Shown piece by piece: positions 21,877-26,982 of a stretch of 26,982 nucleotides of DNA. Below the pieces are notes generated by a model that worked only from the letters and a program-made list of their open reading frames with translations, was not told the DNA's origin and ran no database searches. Each line of letters begins with the position of its first letter. Within the stretch, counting starts at the first letter, position 1. The position numbers and the translations under genes were made by a program. The stretch spans positions 1-26,982 of the forward strand of contig DEPD01000125.1 in the NCBI GenBank assembly GCA_002358575.1, given 5' to 3'. The DNA is from Lachnospiraceae bacterium UBA3401 (lineage in GTDB: Bacteria; Bacillota; Clostridia; Lachnospirales; Lachnospiraceae).

Positions 21877-22488
21877 CTACTTATCTTTCTTATTAACATA
21901 TGCTCCTATCAAAGATGCAACAAACTCTGTTTGTACATCCATATTATTGTGTTCATCATCTACCAAGTTATTTAAATCCTTAATCTCTGGACTATCAGAA
22001 TACACTGACCTTGATTTCTTTGATTTTAGTTGATCTTCTTCATCTCCCCAATCAAACTCCAGATAATAGCCCCCCGTTCCATCTTCATGAATAAATACTC
22101 CGTTGCTCTTTACACAACCTCCAGTCAATTTATCAGAAAATGGAATATCTCCTATCGACTTGTATACCTTCTGCCTAAAATTACTATCTTTTTTCATTCT
22201 TAATAAAGTTTTTTTAGAGATAATTACATTGCGTCCCCCATTTAAATCATATTTATCCAACATAGAAGTATCATACATTTCTGCCTCAGCGTCCGTTTTT
22301 TCACAACTATACTCTACAACAACTGTGTTAATGTTAAATTTTTCATCTAAAAATTTCTTCATTTCTTCGATGTCAGATTGTTCATTTATTTGCTGCAAAA
22401 TTTTTTCAAAATCATTGCCACATGCTATGTTGTTGCTTGGTAAATTGACAATATTATTAACTTATGGCATAACAGCTTGAATATTCAT
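21877..22488 (-). pseudogene. DUF6033-like gene of cassette 2, in-frame stop near the start
   Basis: A paralogue of the gene at 13456-14235. From the ATG at 22488, which has GGAGG eight bases upstream, the frame reads MNIQAVMP and then hits TAA at 22462-22464. The same frame continues for about 195 more codons with family-like sequence: MKKFLDEKFNINTVVVEYS, NVIISKKTLLRMKKDSNFR and VFIHEDGTGGYYLEF. Restart at the TTG at 22398 would drop the first 30 residues. It lacks the long charged coiled coil of the cassette 1 copy. It is the last gene of cassette 2 and starts one base after the restored stop of the acyl-carrier-related gene. A base-call error at the TAA remains possible. Confidence 0.72.
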
Positions 22489-22489
22489 T

Positions 22490-22737
22490 TTATTCTACCT
22501 CCATATATAAGTTTATTATTATCCTTAATGTAATTTTGTTCAAGTCCTTTATTGTGTCATAGCCCAATTTTTTCCAAACTCTTTCTCAAAAAGAGATAGT
22601 AGCTCTAATAACATTATTGCTGTAAAATTAAGTTTATTACCAAACACATCGCAATCAAGTAATTCATCTTTTATGTATTCATCACTTTTATTGATATATT
22701 TACTAATAATTTTAATCATGTCATTTTCTTTTTCCAT
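22490..22737 (-). pseudogene. Acyl-carrier-related gene of cassette 2, frameshifted
   Basis: As written, the frame ends after 62 residues (KEFGKNWAMTQ). Adding one A to the A run near 22565 restores KEFGKKLGYDTIKDLNKITL and a further helix up to a TAA at 22490-22492, one base before the next ATG, giving 82 residues. That length and ending match the 90-residue homologue in cassette 1 (EREFGLQVP, DIIYDAL). The perfect fit of the restored stop to the next start is good evidence that the intact gene had this form. It follows the TIGR04066-type gene by eight bases. Confidence 0.7.
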
Positions 22738-22745
22738 ATAATCAC

Positions 22746-23797
22746 CTATATAATCTGTATATCCGATCCACTTAATTCTTCCACAATCTTATTATACAAC
22801 TCGTTAATTCCATATTCTGTAACTTCATATACATTGTTATTTTGAGATATTTTACACTTTATCTTTTCCATATCAACTGTTACAAAACGCAAAATATTAG
22901 CTTCCCTGCTTCTTTGAAAATCAATTTTGTGATTTGTCATCCCAAAATATAAACTGTCTATATTAAACTTATACTTCACCAGTAAACTCATCTCATCATA
23001 AAAATCATCTGCATAATCATCATAATTTATATTTAAAACCATAATGTCAGCATTTATTGAATACCCTATTTCAATCGCTGTCATACCGAATTTATTTGTA
23101 AACTCATTATTGATTGGAATTATTCCACCAGGTATGCCTACAATAATAATATCTGGATTTTCTTTTTTTCTATACTTTTACATAAAGTATTAAATCGGAT
23201 AATTTTATCCTGCTCCTGAATGTCTTGATACATAAATTCCGGAAAGGCATACATTCCAAACAAACTACTAAATCTTTTTGTTCCTATTTGACTCACCTTA
23301 TACCCAGCATTGACAAAATATTTTCTTAATAATAATTGAGTTTCAAATTTATCAATGGCTTCATTAATACCAGCAACTACTATTATAGGTGTATTGATTG
23401 TATAGATTTTAGGCAAATATTTGTTATCTTCTACCTGTAATCCTGTTATAATATCAAAGTCCACTCCACTTTTCCTGCATATGTTATTGATTGTCTCATA
23501 TTGTTCACGGTTTATTCGATACAGCATTATTAAATCCTTTTTATAAGATACGACCTCAGTAATAACACTATATATTTTTTCCTGCATATTCTCTTTCAGA
23601 ATAGTTCCATCCCCAATTACAACCATATCATATCTATCTGTATCGTATGATCTTATCGTTTCATACGAACTGTTTTTGACCGCTTCTTCAAGCTGTAACC
23701 CGCCAATTACAAATACCTTTTCAACTAAATTGCTGTACTTAAGTAATATTTCATTTTCCTTCGTAACCGGATATAGTATTGCTCTTTTTTGTAACAT
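22746..23797 (-). pseudogene. TIGR04066-type gene of cassette 2, frameshifted
   Basis: A homologue of 10525-11634, about 350 residues if repaired. The first part (start 23797) carries the degenerate P-loop-like block TPIIVVAGINEAIDKFETQL, then LRKYFVNAGYKVSQIGTKR and YAFPEFMYQ, and ends at 23138. The remaining part is readable in another frame as ENPDIIIVGIPGGIIPINNE, then FGMTAIEIGYSINADIM, to 22746. The break is in a run of seven A (near 23163-23169); one more A joins IEKKEN to PDIII and restores the family sequence. Stop and start spacing to its neighbours is tight, so the operon order of cassette 1 is preserved. Either the gene is inactive, it is subject to slippage, or the read has a homopolymer error. 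Confidence 0.8.
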
Positions 23798-23802
23798 ATT
23801 TT

Positions 23803-25206
23803 CTACTCCATTTCATAATCCGTGTCAAAATCAAACCCTAACTCTCTTAACAAACAATAATCTATTAAAAGCCTATGAATTGTGTCCCTAGTTAATTTAC
23901 AGTTTTCTAATTTTCTGTCCCTAGATAATTGACCTTGTTCATCTGCTTTTGCTGCACAAATTGTACAGAATCTAAACGCCCAACAGTTCCTACATTCTGT
24001 TTCAGTCAGTTTTCCAAGATTTAAAAGATTTTGAACCTTCTCAAGTATAAAACCTGTATCTAAATTTCCGATTTGCATTGGATCAGATAATTCATTCACC
24101 CTTTCGCAAGGATAAAAGCATCCACTTACGTTAATAAACAGCCTATGCTTTCCTGGTACGCAAGGACCACTATGATGTTCTTTTGAGACTTCAAATGTTT
24201 TATACATTATGACTTTATGAACACGTTCAATTAACTGTTTTATATTTGCATCAAATATGTTGGATCTGGTATATACTCCTTTTTTCTCGATCATTGCCAT
24301 AAGATACTTAAACTGTTCCAACATATATTGACTTATAAATTCTTCACTCATTACCTTTCTGTTTATTGCATAATCATTGCTTTGAAAATTATATGTAGTA
24401 TAGATGTCTCTGACTTCTTCATTTGAAATAAAAAAATCATAAACATCTTTAAATCCTTTGGAAATGTCTATTACAGCATTTATATTAATTTTACCAAGAT
24501 ACTCCGGGTACTTTTTCTTTATTACCTGTATTGCTGTTATAACATTTGAAAAACTACCGCTATTATCAAGTTTTACTCTATTTGCATCATGAATATTTGC
24601 GGGACCATCCAAACTAATCGTTACCCTAAAATCATTTTGATACAAAAAATCTATTTTCTCTTCATCTAGCAAAACACAATTAGTGGTAATATTAAAAATG
24701 ATTTCCTTATTCGTAGCTTTTCTAATATATTCTACACAATCTTTAATTAACTCAAACTCAAGCAAAGGTTCCCCACCATAAAAACCCAAATGTAAATTTT
24801 CAGAGTTTGCCGAATGCTCCACTAGGTAATCTATGGCTTTGTATGCCGTCTCTCTACTCATTCTTAGGGAAGAATGCTCTCTGTTTTCATAATTTCCAGA
24901 ATAAACACAATATTTGCATCTTAAATTACAATTTTGTGTTACTTGTAATGCCATTGTACCCAAATCGTTTTCCAATGAATATTTCAGCCCATCCGTTTCT
25001 GGATTCTCCATTATAAAATTGTTTCTTTTCCTAAGATAGCCCTGCCCCTGCAATTTTTTAACTGCATCATTTACTATTCCAGTATTATTATATTTTACTA
25101 TTTTTTCAAAACACTCATCACTTACCAACATAAGTGCATTAGTATTAACATCATACAAATATTTATTTTTATATGTTTTAAACAAATGAAAAACTGCTTT
25201 TTCCAT
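23803..25206 (-). CDS. ccpM: Cys-rich peptide radical SAM/SPASM maturase, second copy (CcpM type)
   Basis: A 467-residue enzyme paralogous to 11646-13052 and apparently intact. The cluster motif TQNCNLRCKYC has Cys93, 97 and 100, exactly the numbering of the first copy. LGFYGGEPLLE binds SAM, and the SPASM domain has GPCVPG, FYPCERV, TECRNCWAFRFCTICAAK and NCKLTR. The two copies differ mostly in the N-terminal recognition region and the middle, as expected if each is tuned to its own precursor. The likely substrate is the 57-residue peptide at 25377-25550, separated from it by a strong hairpin. The next gene starts six bases after its stop, with the ribosome site inside the end of this gene. 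Transcription probably starts at LytTR-type promoter F. Confidence 0.9.
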   Translation of the reverse strand: MEKAVFHLFKTYKNKYLYDVNTNALMLVSDECFEKIVKYNNTGIVNDAVKKLQGQGYLRKRNNFIMENPETDGLKYSLENDLGTMALQVTQNCNLRCKYCVYSGNYENREHSSLRMSRETAYKAIDYLVEHSANSENLHLGFYGGEPLLEFELIKDCVEYIRKATNKEIIFNITTNCVLLDEEKIDFLYQNDFRVTISLDGPANIHDANRVKLDNSGSFSNVITAIQVIKKKYPEYLGKININAVIDISKGFKDVYDFFISNEEVRDIYTTYNFQSNDYAINRKVMSEEFISQYMLEQFKYLMAMIEKKGVYTRSNIFDANIKQLIERVHKVIMYKTFEVSKEHHSGPCVPGKHRLFINVSGCFYPCERVNELSDPMQIGNLDTGFILEKVQNLLNLGKLTETECRNCWAFRFCTICAAKADEQGQLSRDRKLENCKLTRDTIHRLLIDYCLLRELGFDFDTDYEME

Positions 25207-25236
25207 AATTACACCACCAGTCTAAATTAGTGTCCA

Positions 25237-25263
25237 AGTAGGGGATAAAAACCATCCCCTACT
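25237..25263 (-). promoter_or_regulatory. Strong hairpin between cassette 2 precursor and maturase
   Basis: A perfect 10-bp stem (AGTAGGGGAT with ATCCCCTACT) and a 7-base loop, with no T tract outside. It lies where the cassette 1 hairpin lies and may limit maturase expression or protect the precursor transcript. Confidence 0.6.
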
Positions 25264-25376
25264 CATCACACCGTCCGTTCATCATACTAATGCAAAAATT
25301 TCTATGTATTAGCATGTACATTTAGAAAGAATTATAGCAAAACACCCCTACTTTTCCTTCTAAAAAACATTTTTCC

Positions 25377-25550
25377 TCAATGAATTGTTTCCAATACCAA
25401 AGAAGAGTAGCGAAGTTCGCTCACTGTATGAACATCCGAAGCCGTCAACGATGACGTCTTGCAGTAGCAGCTAAAATTGCATCCACTACATGCATATGTA
25501 ACCAATGTTCCAGTGGTTGCTTTATTCTTTTTAGTCAATTTTTTCTTCAT
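25377..25550 (-). CDS. Cys-rich RiPP precursor peptide of cassette 2
   Basis: A 57-residue peptide. The basic leader MKKKLTKKNKATTGTLVTYA leads into four close cysteines at 21, 24, 28 and 30 (CSGCNFSCYC). A Ser/Thr-rich tail with SELRYSSLVLETIH follows. The core differs from the cassette 1 peptide (four Cys with mixed spacing against six in near-alternation, aromatic residues between), so the product is probably distinct. AGGAGG lies eight bases before the ATG. The position, first in an operon with a CcpM-type maturase and 137 bases downstream of promoter F, supports the call. It is below common length cut-offs and easily missed. No family match is claimed. Confidence 0.82.
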   Translation of the reverse strand: MKKKLTKKNKATTGTLVTYACSGCNFSCYCKTSSLTASDVHTVSELRYSSLVLETIH

Positions 25551-25693
25551 GTCATTGTCCTCCTTTCCCCAAAATATTTATAGCATATGGTATATGACAC
25601 ACGATCATTACCATATTCTACCTTAATATCTATCAAACAAACGTATATCAGACTCTTATATATATATCATGTAACTAATTTCTTTTGTCAACA

Positions 25694-25763
25694 AGGATAG
25701 CACCAGACGCAATTCTAAACAATCCCTCTTGCAGAAAGTGACTTGTTTTTGCAGAAAATGACC
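25694..25763 (-). promoter_or_regulatory. LytTR-type operator and promoter F (cassette 2)
   Basis: Minus strand: GGTCATTTTCTGCA and GTCACTTTCTGCA with a 20-bp period, then a 7-bp gap, -35 TTGTTT, 17 bp and -10 TATCCT. It begins eight bases past the terminator of the upstream operon and leads into the cassette 2 precursor. Confidence 0.88.
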
Positions 25764-25771
25764 ATCAAAAC

Positions 25772-25821
25772 AAAAAAATCCTCTTGAATTAATCCTAAGT
25801 TCCATTCAAGAGGATTTTTTC
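25772..25821. terminator. Strong intrinsic terminator of the secreted-protein operon
   Basis: A 17-bp perfect stem (AAAAAATCCTCTTGAAT and its complement) with a 14-base loop and A and T tracts on the two sides. It insulates promoter F from the upstream genes. Confidence 0.88.
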
Positions 25822-25888
25822 CTATCGGTTCTTTCTGTTCTTTACAGGCACATTCTTTGTCGCTTTATCCGTTGCCATCGCCAAGAAA

Positions 25889-26389
25889 TTATAACCTTTC
25901 TAACCTTTCCAGAAACGCAACATAAAATTCTCTTTCTTTAATGCAAGCCTGCTGAACCTCTATACTTTTGGGAGTGTAGACCACCGGGTGATCTAAATTA
26001 TATAGTGCTTGTTTCGTTGCCTGAATTGCAGATTCTGTTGTATTTCCCAAAATATCCAAGCTATCCACATCTCCTTCTCCCCTAAGCTGTTTGTTAAGCC
26101 TTTGCACCATCATTTGCGATATATGGCTCAACATTCCGTTCCCCTTTATTCCCAAACCATTCGCATTTACTTCCTTAGCAGCACCCAGCCATGCATTCTT
26201 TACATCTTGTGGAGCATTCGGACCAATCATATCAAATGCTTTTTCATCAAAGTCCGCTTCTGGCATATACCGATTTATATTTTCGCTTTCTTTAACAGCC
26301 CATTCAGCACTAAATTGAGGAACATTAGTCTGCTTATGCCTAATATCATTTGGCACACCACTTACGGAATAACTAGAACTAATCTGCAT
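25889..26389 (-). CDS. Helical protein of unknown function
   Basis: A 166-residue hydrophilic protein that I do not recognise. The polar N-terminus (MQISSSYSVSGVPNDIRHKQ) resembles in style the short starts of the DUF6033-like proteins. The body is helical with FDEKAFDMIGPNAPQDVKNAW, HISQMMVQRLNKQL and VQQACIKEREFYVAFLERLE. It has no signal peptide, membrane helix or Cys cluster. The ribosome site AAGGAGG is strong; the gene follows the secreted-protein gene by 14 bases and is the last gene before the terminator. It may be a partner of that protein. Confidence 0.7.
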   Translation of the reverse strand: MQISSSYSVSGVPNDIRHKQTNVPQFSAEWAVKESENINRYMPEADFDEKAFDMIGPNAPQDVKNAWLGAAKEVNANGLGIKGNGMLSHISQMMVQRLNKQLRGEGDVDSLDILGNTTESAIQATKQALYNLDHPVVYTPKSIEVQQACIKEREFYVAFLERLERL

Positions 26390-26403
26390 AGCGCAGCTCC
26401 TCC

Positions 26404-26952
26404 TTAATACACATTAAATCTCAAACTCATTGTATTCCACGGAGAATTTGCCGAAGTGGAATTTGCCGTGAATGTTCCAGCTTCATATTCATTTCCTTCA
26501 TATGTCCAAAGGCAATAATATCCATCTACGATATTATCGCTATCAAGAAATATTGGTTCAGTTGCCGTCAATGTCATTCTCACGCCATTAAAATATGCAA
26601 ATCTGCTTTTAGCATATCCCACTTCTGCCGTTATTGCCTGAAACCATGTTCCACCGTGATCCAAACGGGAACCGACCTGCATTGAAGATGAAGAATTTTG
26701 AATCGTTTCCTGTCCTGCCTTTTCCGAATTAATCAGCAATAACTTGAACTGTGTTAATGCCGGAGCCGGTCCATATAATTGTATCCCGTCATCAGCTTCC
26801 AAAAGCTCCTGAGTGTATGCTTCTAAATCAAGCTCACTCAGGCTTTCTATCTTTGCCGACTGATCCTTTTCAGCAGCACAAACCGGAACAACATTTGTAA
26901 TCAATAATACTCCAAGTGCCATTATGCTTAATAACTTTTTAAACTTTTTCAT
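26404..26952 (-). CDS. Secreted beta-rich protein
   Basis: A 182-residue protein with a clear signal peptide: a basic start MKKFKK, a hydrophobic core LLSIMALGVLLITNVV and cleavage likely after VCA. The mature part has an acidic leader (ELDLEAYTQELLEADDG) and then a Ser/Thr/Gly- and aromatic-rich beta pattern (GTWFQAITAEVGYAKSRFAY, MTLTATEPIFLD). No catalytic motif or cell-wall anchor is seen, so it is probably released. AGGAGG lies 11 bases before the start. Its promoter lies outside the window. The function is unknown; a toxin-like or surface-binding role cannot be told apart. Confidence 0.8.
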   Translation of the reverse strand: MKKFKKLLSIMALGVLLITNVVPVCAAEKDQSAKIESLSELDLEAYTQELLEADDGIQLYGPAPALTQFKLLLINSEKAGQETIQNSSSSMQVGSRLDHGGTWFQAITAEVGYAKSRFAYFNGVRMTLTATEPIFLDSDNIVDGYYCLWTYEGNEYEAGTFTANSTSANSPWNTMSLRFNVY

Positions 26953-26982
26953 ATTAATGCATCCTCCTAATATATAAGTGTA

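Noticed and set aside
1..26982. tRNA or rRNA genes
   Set aside because: I saw no cloverleaf-like or rRNA-like sequence on either strand by eye.

Overview
The window is low in G+C and rich in Firmicutes traits: AGGAGG ribosome sites, an agr-type peptide signal, LytTR regulation, and Clostridia-type cysteine-rich peptide maturation genes. It fits an anaerobic gut-type clostridium, probably Lachnospiraceae. This is inferred from gene families alone. Almost every gene lies on the minus strand, so operons read from high to low coordinates. The exceptions are an IS110 transposase and one RNA-polymerase-alpha-CTD-like gene.

Layout from left to right. 1-1300 holds mobile-element debris: the start of one large serine recombinase, the C-terminal remnant of another, and a GC-richer unrecognised piece. 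1856-2802 is a frameshifted radical SAM gene, cut off from its likely promoter (4760-4830) by an IS110 element (about 3060-4728) that carries a candidate bridge-RNA region. 4896-5847 is a broken alpha/beta hydrolase. 6920-13349 is an intact RiPP cassette: Cys-rich precursor, CcpM-type radical SAM/SPASM maturase, TIGR04066-type protein, acyl-carrier-related protein, S8 protease, a divergent TIGR04066-like protein and an ABC exporter. A DUF6033-like gene precedes it (13456-14235). 14586-17275 is an ECF sigma operon (sigma, membrane regulator, small beta-rich protein, hydrolase). 17461-20354 is an agr system: response regulator, histidine kinase, agrB and a 54-residue agrD. 20636-21737 holds a divergent Xre regulator and a protein built from alpha-CTD-like repeats. 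21877-25550 is a second RiPP cassette with its own short Cys-rich precursor and maturase; three of its other genes are broken. 25889-26952 encodes a helical protein and a secreted protein.

The most interesting feature is regulatory. Six promoters (4760, 5937, 14387, 18233, 20516, 25694) share one architecture: two direct copies of a GTCAYTTTCTGCA-like element spaced 20-21 bp apart, then 6-7 bp, then a -35 box, 16-17 bp and a -10 box, all pointing the same way. This is the layout expected for a LytTR response regulator, and the only LytTR protein in the window is the agr regulator. The promoters precede the regulator/kinase genes, agrBD, the DUF6033-like gene next to cassette 1, cassette 2, a hydrolase and the IS-disrupted radical SAM locus. 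I infer a quorum-sensing regulon in which an AgrD-derived cyclic peptide (predicted ring Cys-Met-Gly-Phe-Phe) switches on itself and several Cys-rich peptide systems.

Four genes have frameshifts or an in-frame stop, and three of these lesions fall in short A or T runs. They may reflect decay, slippage-based switching or read errors; raw reads would decide.
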